Shown piece by piece: positions 24,632-32,409 of a stretch of 64,000 nt of DNA. Source of the DNA: Cognatundibacterium squillarum (GTDB lineage: Bacteria > Pseudomonadota > Gammaproteobacteria > Burkholderiales > Burkholderiaceae_D). The position numbers and the translations under genes are program-made. The stretch lies in NCBI RefSeq assembly GCF_014652435.1, contig NZ_BMYU01000011.1, forward strand, positions 1 to 64,000, in the 5' to 3' direction. Under the pieces are notes generated by a model. The model did no database searches and was not told the origin of the DNA. It saw only the letters and a list, made by a program, of their open reading frames with translations. Within the stretch, counting starts at the first letter, position 1; each line of letters opens with the position of its first letter.

Positions 24632-24946
24632 ATGCCAGCAGCTTTGTTTGGAATCTTACTATCTGCATTTAACAGCATTTTTGGCTTCGTTCTTCGAGCC
24701 GCTACCATCAAGTTTATTTTGTTCACGGTTCTGTATCTGGCAATCCGCGAGATCATTCCGATTCTTAAAAATGCAGGCATGCTGCCCGGCGCAGAGCAAG
24801 CCGGATCATTAAATAATGCCTTGCTCGGAATTCCGTCAGGCGTTTGGTATTTCCTAGATCTGATGAATTTTCCGACAGGACTTCGCCTGGTCGTTTCGGC
24901 TTACGTAACGCGGTTCATCATCCGTCGCATTCCATTGATCGGATAA
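24632..24946 (+). CDS. pVI-like minor coat protein (DUF2523)
   Basis: The 104-residue protein has three hydrophobic regions (ALFGILLSAFNSIFGFVLRA, FILFTVLYLAIREIIPIL, and GIPSGVWYFLDLMNFPTGLRLVVSAYV), ending in the basic tail TRFIIRRIPLIG. Size, helices and position between the pIII-like gene and zot match the DUF2523 family, regarded as the pVI counterpart. The stop overlaps the zot ATG by one base. Confidence 0.82.
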   Translation: MPAALFGILLSAFNSIFGFVLRAATIKFILFTVLYLAIREIIPILKNAGMLPGAEQAGSLNNALLGIPSGVWYFLDLMNFPTGLRLVVSAYVTRFIIRRIPLIG

Positions 24947-26010
24947 TGATGGCGATCAATGCATACGTTGGGCTACAGGGGTCTGGCAAAAGTTTCGAAG
25001 TTGTTTCCTCCGTGATCGTTGACGCAATCGCACAAGGGCGTCGCGTCGTGACCAATGTCGCCGGGATCAATGAAGAAAGAATTCACGCATACCTGATAAA
25101 AAAGCGCGGGTCTGAACGCGAACAACTCGGAACCATCGTTCATATTGAAAACGATAGGATTAGCCAGCCACAGTTTTTTCCCGACGAAGAAAAACCGGAA
25201 TTAGAGTCCATCGTAAAAGGTGGTGATCTTGTGGCGATCGATGAAGCTTGGCGCTTCTGGGGAACGGACAGCGGCAAACTATCGCATGAACACATGCAAT
25301 TTTTCCGGATGCATCGTCACTATGTCCATGCGGAAACAGGTATTACTTGCGACGTGGTGTTGATGACACAGGATATTTCCGGCTTACATCGATCCGTACG
25401 CAATGTCATCGAATTCGCCTTCAAGATGCATAAACACAAGTCCCTCGGGCTCACAAAGCATTATCGTGTCGAGATCTATGAGGGCTGGAAAATCAACGCA
25501 AAAACGCGAATCGATAACCGCCAGAAAAAATACGATCCTGAAATCTTTCCGCTGTATCAGAGTTACACAGGCGGTTCTGGTACCGAGCAATCTATCGACA
25601 AACGACAAAATGTCTTAGCAAATAAAGTACTCTGGTACTACGTCACCGGCGTTCTTATTCTCGGCGCTATTTCGACCTATACCGTTTGGAAATTTTTTCA
25701 TCCGGCACAACAGTCTGCGAAAGCGCCACTGGCTGAAAGAATTGACCCAGTTACGCCCCAACAGATACCTGCAGCACAAGCACAAGTAAAAGCGATGTCG
25801 GAATCGTGGCATGTCGTCGGAGAGATTTCGCAAGGTAACGAACGCTGGATAGTCGTCACAAATACAGCCGGAAAACTACGCGTCGAATCGCCATCGATGT
25901 TCTATGGAAGCAATGCGTCCATCATTGGTGACTTGGAAGGTGAACGTGTTACGCGCTGGTCCGGTAACCAGCCAACACAGAATCAGGTGGCGGGAGGTGC
26001 TGCAAAATGA
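24946..26010 (+). CDS. zot: Zonular occludens toxin-like assembly ATPase (pI)
   Basis: Zot/pI proteins are inner-membrane ATPases that drive filament extrusion. The 354-residue protein has the Walker A AYVGLQGSGKSFE at residues 5-17, a Walker B GDLVAIDEAWRFWG near residue 95, and the family segment LMTQDISGLHRSVRNVIEF near residue 142. One membrane helix (VLWYYVTGVLILGAISTYTVW) near residue 230 is followed by a periplasmic tail. Two adjacent ATGs (24946, 24949) are possible; the first overlaps the previous stop. It overlaps the secretin gene by four bases. The Vibrio toxin activity attributed to Zot should not be assumed here. Confidence 0.93.
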   Translation: MMAINAYVGLQGSGKSFEVVSSVIVDAIAQGRRVVTNVAGINEERIHAYLIKKRGSEREQLGTIVHIENDRISQPQFFPDEEKPELESIVKGGDLVAIDEAWRFWGTDSGKLSHEHMQFFRMHRHYVHAETGITCDVVLMTQDISGLHRSVRNVIEFAFKMHKHKSLGLTKHYRVEIYEGWKINAKTRIDNRQKKYDPEIFPLYQSYTGGSGTEQSIDKRQNVLANKVLWYYVTGVLILGAISTYTVWKFFHPAQQSAKAPLAERIDPVTPQQIPAAQAQVKAMSESWHVVGEISQGNERWIVVTNTAGKLRVESPSMFYGSNASIIGDLEGERVTRWSGNQPTQNQVAGGAAK

Positions 26011-27293
26011 AAATGCCGATATGCATTCTTGCGGTTGCCTGCGGCACAGCTTTTGCTGAACCGGTCAAAACGCGACCACCGGAAAAGATGGCGCCGCAAA
26101 TACAAACAAAGGCACCTGTAAAATTTGATTTTCAGGGTGTGCTCGTTTCACAGATCATCGGCTTTGTGTATCTGGAAGCATTGAAGCAACCTTTCGTCAT
26201 AGATCCTGCGATCCTGAAAGATGATCGGCTGGTTTCATTCCGCTTTGACTCAAGTAACGGAGATCTCAAAACCTTTTGGGAAAACTTTCTGAGTTCGCTG
26301 GATCTTTCCGTCGAACGAAAAAATGGCGTGGACTTCGTAGCGCCTATAAAGGCATCAAAAGCTTCTGAAGCAGCGATGGAAATCAGCGTCTATAAACCGC
26401 GCTTCCGGGCTGGCTCATACCTTGTTTCCTTGTTGTCTCCGCTTTTTAAAACTGGTGGCTTCACTATTAGCCGGGCTGTTCATCAAACGTCAACAGATAA
26501 AAAATCGCCCACAGAAGCACCTCCAGGCACTGCAAGTGCATTGATCGATCAAGAAAGTGACACACTTGTTTTTCATGGAACAAAGGAAGAAATCGCCGTA
26601 CTCAATGCTTTGCTCCCTCAAGTCGATATCCAGGTCGGAGAGATTTTTGCAAAAGCAGTCGTTTTTGAGGTATCCACGGGCGAAACAGATTCATCTGCAT
26701 TCGAACTGGCCATCAACTTGCTGAACGGCAAGTTAGGTCTCGCAATATCTGGTACTAGTGCTCTCGCCAACTCGATTTCAATCAAATCCCCGAGTTTTAA
26801 TTCCGCACTTTCTGCACTGTCCGGCGATACGCGATTCAAAGCAATCTCAACCCCACAGGTACGCATTAAATCAGGCTCACAGGCGCGTTTTACGGTTGGG
26901 CAGGACGTTCCTACCCTCGGGGCAATTAATTACGCTGCAAACAGCTCTCAGCCCTTCCAGTCGATTGAATATAAGTCTTCCGGGGTCATTCTGAGCCTGT
27001 CACCGACTGTTAGAGATGCTGTAATCGATATGTCCATAGAACAGCAGATCAGCGATTTCGCCAAAACCGAAACCGGGGTCAATAACTCCCCAACGTTGAC
27101 GAAGCGACAAATCACGACAAACATCAGCGTGGCCGATAAAGAACTCATCGTGATTGGTGGACTTAAGCAGAATAAAGAGACCGCCACACATAATGGCCTT
27201 TCCTTTCTTCCTAAGCGGCTTCATGCGAACAGCATCAACACTTCTCAGACTGAAATCCTGCTTCTCCTGCAGGTCGAAAAGATCTCGAATTGA
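26007..27293 (+). CDS. Filamentous phage secretin (pIV-like)
   Basis: The 428-residue outer-membrane secretin forms the channel through which virions leave. It has a signal peptide (MKMPICILAVACGTAFAEP), an N-terminal N0-type domain (VKFDFQGVLVSQIIGFVYLEALKQPFVI), an N-domain around residues 170-215 ending LNALLPQVDIQVGEIFAKAVVFEV, and the secretin core with ISTPQVRIKSGSQARFTVGQDVP near residue 277. The C-terminal LIVIGGLKQ is followed by LLLLQVEKI. Encoding its own secretin means the phage does not depend on a host type II secretion secretin. It ends the morphogenesis operon; the hairpin repeat block follows. Confidence 0.9.
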   Translation: MKMPICILAVACGTAFAEPVKTRPPEKMAPQIQTKAPVKFDFQGVLVSQIIGFVYLEALKQPFVIDPAILKDDRLVSFRFDSSNGDLKTFWENFLSSLDLSVERKNGVDFVAPIKASKASEAAMEISVYKPRFRAGSYLVSLLSPLFKTGGFTISRAVHQTSTDKKSPTEAPPGTASALIDQESDTLVFHGTKEEIAVLNALLPQVDIQVGEIFAKAVVFEVSTGETDSSAFELAINLLNGKLGLAISGTSALANSISIKSPSFNSALSALSGDTRFKAISTPQVRIKSGSQARFTVGQDVPTLGAINYAANSSQPFQSIEYKSSGVILSLSPTVRDAVIDMSIEQQISDFAKTETGVNNSPTLTKRQITTNISVADKELIVIGGLKQNKETATHNGLSFLPKRLHANSINTSQTEILLLLQVEKISN

Positions 27294-27300
27294 TCTCGAT

Positions 27301-27809
27301 TTGTGGGTAAAAAACCGTACGTTACGTTTTCAAATTGACGGTTTTTCACCCACAAACTATTGCTGTTTTCACCTCAAAATTTAGCGCGCTAAATCGAATT
27401 CCGGCATATTTTTGCGAAGTTTTAACCAATTTTCGATCAGTGAATGCACTTTTCAGCAGACAGTTTCCGGAATTTGCATGTTTTACGGTGTTTTACCCAC
27501 ACGATTTGATGAGTTTTCATAGGGAATTTGTGGGTAAAAAACCGTACGTTACGTTTTCAAATTCACGGTTTTTCACCCACAAGACATTGCTATTTTCACC
27601 ACAAATTTAGCGCTCTAAATCGGGTTTCAGTGCTTTTTCGGGAGTGTTTTAACCAATTTTCGGTCAGCAAACGTACGTTTTGGCGAGCAGTGACCGAAAT
27701 CCTCCTGTTTTACGGTGTCTCACCCACAAGATTTGATGGATTTTCATGGGGGATTTGTGGGTGAAAAACCGTACATTCGGTTTTCAAATACACGGTTTTT
27801 CACCCACAA
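27301..27809 (+). repeat. 227-bp tandem repeats with three hairpins: probable ori/packaging region
   Basis: Three copies of an 18-bp inverted repeat, TTGTGGGTAAAAAACCGT paired with ACGGTTTTTCACCCACAA, start at 27301, 27528 and 27755, exactly 227 bp apart. The third copy has perfect arms; the other two have one mismatch. The DNA between copies is also repeated with moderate divergence, giving two full units and a third partial. The block spans the ~590-bp gap after the secretin gene with no coding sequence, the usual place of inovirus replication origin and packaging signal. Extra CACCCACA half-sites precede copies 2 and 3. Confidence 0.78.
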
Positions 27810-27887
27810 ACTAATGCTGTGCGCATTAAATTTAGAATGTAGTTCAAGCTTCTAATGCCTTGCGCTATCTTTGATGTGTAGCCTTAT

Positions 27888-28238
27888 TTATTTGCTATTG
27901 GCGAAATAGAGGTATGCGAGTCCAACTGGCGCAATAAAAATTGCAAATGCCCAACATAGTGTCATTGTAATTAACTTAACAATAAGCATGAAAATCGCGT
28001 TAACATAAAATACATTTTTCCCGACGATAAAGCCGATAACACTCTCGTAGACGAATCTGGAGTATGGATAAAGCAAGGAATTAACCACAAAAAGAACATA
28101 CGAAAAAATTGGGGTTGCCACCTTCGCTTGTCCAGTCATGAATACAACAATAGTTGGAAACAACAATCCAAAAACAAACTGCCGAAAATAGTACTCTTTT
28201 GATAGTCCACCAAACGTCTTTTGAATAACCGGATGCAT
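27888..28238 (-). CDS. Prophage cargo: small multi-span membrane protein
   Basis: The 116-residue protein has about three hydrophobic helices: YFRQFVFGLLFPTIVVFM, IFSYVLFVVNSLLYPY, and a long VNAIFMLIVKLITMTLCWAFAIFIAPVGLAYLYF. The ribosome site GAGGG lies six bases before the ATG on the minus strand. It is transcribed against all phage structural genes, between the hairpin repeats and a GC-shifted region. I do not recognise the family. Immunity, exclusion or plasmid-type accessory roles are possible. Confidence 0.65.
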   Translation of the reverse strand: MHPVIQKTFGGLSKEYYFRQFVFGLLFPTIVVFMTGQAKVATPIFSYVLFVVNSLLYPYSRFVYESVIGFIVGKNVFYVNAIFMLIVKLITMTLCWAFAIFIAPVGLAYLYFANSK

Positions 28239-28722
28239 TTTAGCCCTCGATGTTGTTTATTGGAAATATTTACATATTGCCACTTATTTTCATTTACGAC
28301 AACTGTTCGTATTTTCAAGCTAGATTGCTACTCGGGGCCTTTCTAGCGAAATACTTGTCAAGGGCGAGGCAAAAAGAATTTCCCGCGATCAGACGAAAAT
28401 ACTGTTGGATGACTTTTTTTGACTACTCGAAAAAAACTTTTGCTGGCTGGCGGGAAATTGTTTTTGAATCGGCGCAGCGCACCCTTTACAAGTGTGCAGC
28501 GATGTACGCTCACGGTAGGGATGCAGGCAGAGCGAAGCGACCCGAAGGGTTGCCTGCACCCCTGCCACGTGGCGAACGCCGCCGGAGGCTTTGGCAAGTC
28601 AATGAGCGCTAAATTGCTTTTATAGCAATAATATTACCTGTTACTTCTGTTAAAATTCTTAGCATTATTTATAAAAAAAATGGCAAATTTGTTTTTCAAA
28701 TTCTCCTTCTGCATGGAAAGTC
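28239..28722. other. Gene-free region with composition shift in prophage
   Basis: About 480 bp between divergent genes. The left part is AT-rich and must hold both promoters' upstream regions. The middle (about 28360-28610) is distinctly GC-rich and contains a perfect 10-bp inverted repeat AATTTCCCGC (28377-28386) / GCGGGAAATT (28450-28459) and a GCAGGC...GCCTGC dyad near 28521-28556. A + strand frame from 28250 to 28612 has no convincing protein character. An Xis or replication site, or a remnant of another element, is possible. Confidence 0.5.
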
Positions 28723-29745
28723 ATGAATAGTATTGAGGTTAAATATTTCGAATTAGTAAATCAAATGGCTGGAGCAGTATCTTTACGGCAGATCGGGTCG
28801 GAACTGCTTAACGAGATAGATGAAGTACTGATTCCAGTAAAAGATAGTTTTTTTATTAAGAAATTTTTCGATATTAACCAATATGTATGGCATGTTGAAG
28901 ACGTTTCCGTATCGCCTAAAACAACTACGCTACCAACAATTTACACAATTTTTTTGAGAAGAGAAATTTCGGCGCATCCCATTGAATATCTTCAACAAAC
29001 AGTAAAAAAAAATCGTTTTGCTGTTTCTAGAATTCTTTGGTCAGGTACTTTGGTTGAGGTGGACTATGGCTTTTTTCAGAGTGCTGGCCATATGGATGGT
29101 CAAATTAAATCAAACAAGCGCTATAGCGACACGCTTCAGTTAGGCGAAATGCAAAAGAGACGACTAGCTATTGTCGTAAAGGCATTTAGTAACCGGGTGC
29201 AAGTCATACCAGTCACGTCGGCAGAACCTGATGCCGGTGACAAATCTGCTTTTAAATTAAGTAGAGATACTCTTAGTGACCTTTGTTTTTATGGTTCTTC
29301 TGGCAAGGATAGTTGGGCACTTTGCTCAATGCTTGAGACTGTTTCAATAAGGAGAATATTGCCGCCAGCAACGTATTTTCAGCAAGGAAAATTTCGGAAA
29401 CAAGGAAGAAAGACAAACTACTTTAAAAAATTGTCTGCCCATGAGAAGCGTCTCATGATGTCCGCTCTCATGCACTCAATTGGTGTTACGGATTATGAAG
29501 CATGCAAAGAAAAGCTCAAGGAGCAGGAAGCTGAATTAATAAAAATGCATGCACTAGAAGAAGAGATAACTAATTTACAATCAAAATATGACGATTTGTT
29601 AAAGAAAAATAAAGAATTAGAGTTAATTAAAGAAATTGCAGTGTCGTGGGAAAGTCATTTTGGTCAAAATGCGCTTGAAATCCAAACACAAGAACTTCGT
29701 GACTTGTATCAACAAATCCAAGCCGAAAAGTATTTGACAGAATAA
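28723..29745 (+). CDS. Prophage cargo: PemK/MazF-like domain with coiled-coil tail
   Basis: In this 340-residue protein, residues 104-215 resemble a PemK/MazF toxin fold: ILWSGTLVEVDYGFF, KRRLAIVVKAFSNRVQVIPVTS (the RPAVVLS...VVPLTS pattern), and SWALCSMLETVSIRRI (the SWVLCDQIRTVS pattern). It has an unusual N-terminal domain (1-100), a basic linker (215-260) and a predicted coiled coil (about 262-305). MazF proteins cut RNA and are normally about 110 residues with an antitoxin encoded upstream; I see none. It lies alone next to attR with its own terminator at 29847-29867. Ribonuclease activity is inferred; a non-toxic nucleic-acid-binding role is possible. Confidence 0.7.
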   Translation: MNSIEVKYFELVNQMAGAVSLRQIGSELLNEIDEVLIPVKDSFFIKKFFDINQYVWHVEDVSVSPKTTTLPTIYTIFLRREISAHPIEYLQQTVKKNRFAVSRILWSGTLVEVDYGFFQSAGHMDGQIKSNKRYSDTLQLGEMQKRRLAIVVKAFSNRVQVIPVTSAEPDAGDKSAFKLSRDTLSDLCFYGSSGKDSWALCSMLETVSIRRILPPATYFQQGKFRKQGRKTNYFKKLSAHEKRLMMSALMHSIGVTDYEACKEKLKEQEAELIKMHALEEEITNLQSKYDDLLKKNKELELIKEIAVSWESHFGQNALEIQTQELRDLYQQIQAEKYLTE

Positions 29746-29846
29746 CCGGATTTGAGTAAGATTTCTCCAACTGGTGGGAAATTTGGAGCAGTAACAAATT
29801 CCCGCGACGGCTTAATTGCCTTACTGCAGATAAAACGATCAATAAG

Positions 29847-29871
29847 AAACCGCCGATAAGGCGGTTTTTTA
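29847..29871 (+). terminator. Terminator of the PemK-like gene
   Basis: AAACCGCC (29847-29854), loop GATAA and GGCGGTTT (29860-29867) form a perfect 8-bp stem followed by more T residues. It closes the cargo transcript before attR. Confidence 0.82.
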
Positions 29872-30011
29872 TTGCCGCAATAAAAGTAGTGGATCTCACC
29901 CAGTCGACCAATTGTCAACAGGAAAGCGGCGCAACCATCCACTAAAGAGGTATAAGAGATTGTAAACTGCTGATTTATTGGGTAAAGTTGGCTAATGTGT
30001 AGGTGTTAGAT

Positions 30012-30061
30012 AGGATTGAAAATCCTTGTGTCGGTGGTTCGATTCCGCCCCGGGCCACCAA
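30012..30061 (+). repeat. attR: right 50-bp copy, tRNA-Phe 3' fragment
   Basis: Identical to 16451-16500 over 50 bp, starting in the anticodon stem and ending one base after CCA. The 5' half of the tRNA is absent upstream, so this is a non-functional fragment that marks the right end of the prophage. Confidence 0.93.
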
Positions 30062-30070
30062 AATATACAA

Positions 30071-30096
30071 AACGTCGCCTAGTGCGGCGTTTTTTG
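30071..30096 (+). terminator. Original tRNA-Phe terminator, displaced by the prophage
   Basis: AACGTCGC (30071-30078) pairs with GCGGCGTT (30084-30091) with one G-T-type mismatch, loop CTAGT, then a T-run. Lying just outside attR, it would have followed tRNA-Phe before integration. Confidence 0.7.
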
Positions 30097-30277
30097 TTTT
30101 CTGCGCCGAAAAATCACTTCTCCGATACATCTCCCACACTGTTTCTTGCGCCACCACCACATCCAGCGCTGAGTTTTTTGCAATCCTGTGCAGCAGTTGG
30201 TAGCATTAGTCTTTTAGCAGGTGATCCGCTGCATCCGTGTATGATCAGTCTGTTGCGCGTATTTACTTATCCGACTT

Positions 30278-31039
30278 ATGCAAATCAATTCCAGCGGCAA
30301 GGCGATAGAAGTCAAGATATCCACGGTGGTGGCAGTTGTTATTTCAATCAGCGATGCCGATCCTGTCAGAATGGAAGAAGCTCTGCGCGCCATGACAGCA
30401 GGCTCTCCTGACTATTTTGACGATGAACTCGCTGTCATTGACGTCGCCGCAGTCAGCGGTCAGCAACCGGACTGGACTGCGATGCTCGCATTGTTGCGAC
30501 GCTACGGGTTACATGTTGTCGCTGTAAGAAACGCCAGCGACGATGAAGAAGCCGTGTTACGCGAACTGGGACTCAGTATTGATATTGTGAGCAAATCCCG
30601 CTCCGAACATGTCGCCGAAGTGAGTTCCGAGATTACTCAAGCGCCTGCCACACCAGAACCGGCGCCAGCACAGGAACCTCAGATTGTGTACCGTAGCCAG
30701 CCTGCCATGGTAATTGATCATCCCGTACGTGCCGGCCAGCGCATCTACGCGCGCGGCGGTGATTTGATCATCATGGCTGCAGTGAATAACGGCGCAGAAG
30801 TCATCGCTGATGGCAGCATTCATATTTACGCGCCGCTACGCGGGCGCGCACTTGCCGGCGCCACCGGCGACACACAAGCCCGGATTTTCGCCCGGATTAT
30901 GGAACCGGAACTGGTTTCCATTGCGGGCATCTACCGAACGTTTGAAAACGGCTTTCCAGACCTGCCCGGCAACACACCGGTACAGGTCAAACTGCAGGGC
31001 GACAGTATTGAATTGTCCGCCGTCAGTTCAGCAAGCTGA
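30278..31039 (+). CDS. minC: Septum site-determining protein MinC
   Basis: MinC inhibits FtsZ polymerisation away from midcell and is carried by MinD. The 253-residue protein has the weaker conserved N-terminal FtsZ-inhibiting domain (about 1-105), a Pro/Glu/Ala-rich linker (about 115-150), and the C-terminal beta-helix domain. The latter shows VRAGQRIYARGGDLIIMAAVNNGAEVIADGSIHIYAPLRGRALAGA near residue 155 and IARIMEPELVSIAGIYRTFE-type sequence, which binds MinD. First gene of minCDE; the prophage ends about 215 bp upstream. Confidence 0.95.
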   Translation: MQINSSGKAIEVKISTVVAVVISISDADPVRMEEALRAMTAGSPDYFDDELAVIDVAAVSGQQPDWTAMLALLRRYGLHVVAVRNASDDEEAVLRELGLSIDIVSKSRSEHVAEVSSEITQAPATPEPAPAQEPQIVYRSQPAMVIDHPVRAGQRIYARGGDLIIMAAVNNGAEVIADGSIHIYAPLRGRALAGATGDTQARIFARIMEPELVSIAGIYRTFENGFPDLPGNTPVQVKLQGDSIELSAVSSAS

Positions 31040-31086
31040 ATCACCGGCAAACATCCATCATTTCAGATTCATTAAAGGAGCGATTT

Positions 31087-31902
31087 GTGGCAAGAATCAT
31101 TGTTGTGACATCCGGTAAAGGCGGAGTGGGCAAAACCACATCCAGCGCCAGCTTTGCATCCGGTCTCGCGTTGCGCGGCCATAAAACCGCTGTGATTGAT
31201 TTCGACGTTGGCCTGCGTAATCTGGACCTGATCATGGGTTGCGAACGCCGCGTTGTGTACGATCTGATTAATGTTATCAGTGGTGAAGCAACACTGAATC
31301 AGGCACTGATCAAAGACAAACACTGCGACAACCTGTTTGTATTACCTGCATCACAAACACGCGACAAAGACGCATTAACTGAAGAAGGCGTGGAAAAGGT
31401 TCTCAACGACCTCGCAGCAATGGAATTTGAATATATCGTTTGCGACTCACCGGCCGGCATTGAGAAAGGCGCAGTCATGGCACTGACCTTTGCGGACGAA
31501 GCAATCGTTGTCACAAATCCGGAAGTGTCATCGGTTCGTGATTCCGACCGTATTCTCGGCATTATTCAGGCCAAATCACGCCGTGCGCAGAACGGTGGTG
31601 AACCTGTCAAAGAACATTTGCTGATTACCCGCTATTCCCCGAAACGCGTTGAGGCAGGTGAAATGCTGTCCTACACCGACGTTCAGGAAATTCTGCGTAT
31701 TCCGCTGATCGGCGTGGTGCCGGAATCAGAAGCGGTATTACATGCATCCAACCAGGGTACGCCGGCAATTCATATGAAAGGCTCGGATGTGTCCGAAGCG
31801 TATCAGGACATCGTTGCCCGCTATCTCGGTCAGGAGATGCCGCTGCGTTTTATCAACTACGAAAAGCCCGGCTTACTGCAGCGCATTTTCGGAGGTAAAT
31901 AA
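31087..31902 (+). CDS. minD: Septum site-determining ATPase MinD
   Basis: MinD is a membrane-cycling ATPase of the ParA family. The 271-residue protein starts at GTG with AAAGGAG upstream. It shows the deviant Walker [16 protein letters not shown] at residues 7-21, [26 protein letters not shown], Walker [15 protein letters not shown] near residue 118, and the C-terminal amphipathic membrane-targeting helix [10 protein letters not shown]. It ends one base before minE. Confidence 0.97.
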   Translation: MARIIVVTSGKGGVGKTTSSASFASGLALRGHKTAVIDFDVGLRNLDLIMGCERRVVYDLINVISGEATLNQALIKDKHCDNLFVLPASQTRDKDALTEEGVEKVLNDLAAMEFEYIVCDSPAGIEKGAVMALTFADEAIVVTNPEVSSVRDSDRILGIIQAKSRRAQNGGEPVKEHLLITRYSPKRVEAGEMLSYTDVQEILRIPLIGVVPESEAVLHASNQGTPAIHMKGSDVSEAYQDIVARYLGQEMPLRFINYEKPGLLQRIFGGK

Positions 31903-31903
31903 T

Positions 31904-32164
31904 ATGGCCCTGCTTTCGTTTTTATTTAACAGCAAACCAAAAACAGCGAACACTGCCAAAGAACGCCTGCAAATTATTATTGCGCGCGAAAGAACAGGAA
32001 ATGGCTATGATTTCCTTCCGGCACTACGTGAAGAACTGATTGCCGTTATTTCCAAATATACCAAAGTCAACCCTGATGACATTAAGGTATCACTGGACAG
32101 ACAGGGCAACCTCGAGGTTCTGGACGTGAATGTAGTATTGCCTGACATGGAAAATCGTAGTTAA
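31904..32164 (+). CDS. minE: Cell division topological specificity factor MinE
   Basis: MinE stimulates MinD ATPase and drives Min oscillation. The 86-residue protein has the N-terminal MinD-binding/membrane part [30 protein letters not shown] and the C-terminal dimerisation domain [43 protein letters not shown], both canonical. I place the start at ATG 31904, one base after the minD stop; the longer frame lies inside minD. Confidence 0.96.
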   Translation: MALLSFLFNSKPKTANTAKERLQIIIARERTGNGYDFLPALREELIAVISKYTKVNPDDIKVSLDRQGNLEVLDVNVVLPDMENRS

Positions 32165-32409
32165 CCACGCTGTAACAGACTGACGCCCGACATATGAAAA
32201 ATATTGTGTTGCGTTTTATGCTTGCAAATTCCTCATGCTCAGATATTCTTGGCAGACAAAATGCGCAAAACCTCTGTTTCAACGAATATCCCGGCAAAAG
32301 GGAGTGAGCATCGCACTGCTCACCGATTCGACTGAAGCTGCGGGTTTTGTTCATACATTCGTTATAATGACAAGAAACACAACCCCCGCCTGTCACGACG
32401 GTAATAATT

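Larger units (their letters stand above)
16501..30061. mobile_element. Filamentous (inovirus) prophage in tRNA-Phe
   Basis: A perfect 50-bp duplication of the tRNA-Phe 3' half bounds about 13.6 kb containing a tyrosine integrase and a complete inovirus morphogenesis set. In order: RstA-type Rep, ssDNA-binding protein, small coat proteins, major coat, terminator, more small coat proteins, pIII/TspB-like, pVI-like, Zot (pI) and secretin (pIV). Repressor, divergent operator and hairpin repeats complete it. All core phage genes look intact, so it may be active. It is larger than most inoviruses because of cargo at both ends (16652-18213 and 27888-29745). Confidence 0.92.
29746..30277. other. Right prophage junction, no genes
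   Basis: About 530 bp without a gene. It holds the terminator of the PemK-like gene (29847-29867), about 140 bp of phage DNA probably containing integrase arm sites, attR (30012-30061), the displaced tRNA-Phe terminator (30071-30096), and the region upstream of minC, where the min promoter must lie. I could not identify that promoter with confidence. Confidence 0.6.

Noticed and set aside
24946-26010. Zot as an enterotoxin
   Set aside because: The sequence shows the assembly-ATPase domain common to all inoviruses. Nothing visible supports a toxin function of the C-terminal tail.
27301-27809. CRISPR-like array
   Set aside because: The repeats are 227 bp apart with long inverted arms and the intervening DNA is itself repeated; there are no cas genes. 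It fits a phage origin region.
28250-28612. 120-codon + strand frame in the prophage
   Set aside because: It spans an AT-rich and a GC-rich block with unrelated composition, ends in Arg/Pro-rich low-complexity sequence and lacks a ribosome site.
32193-32306. 37-codon frame between minE and the response regulator
   Set aside because: It has no ribosome site, no hydrophobic or conserved pattern, and overlaps a small GTGAGCA/TGCTCAC hairpin (32304-32323). Most likely chance.
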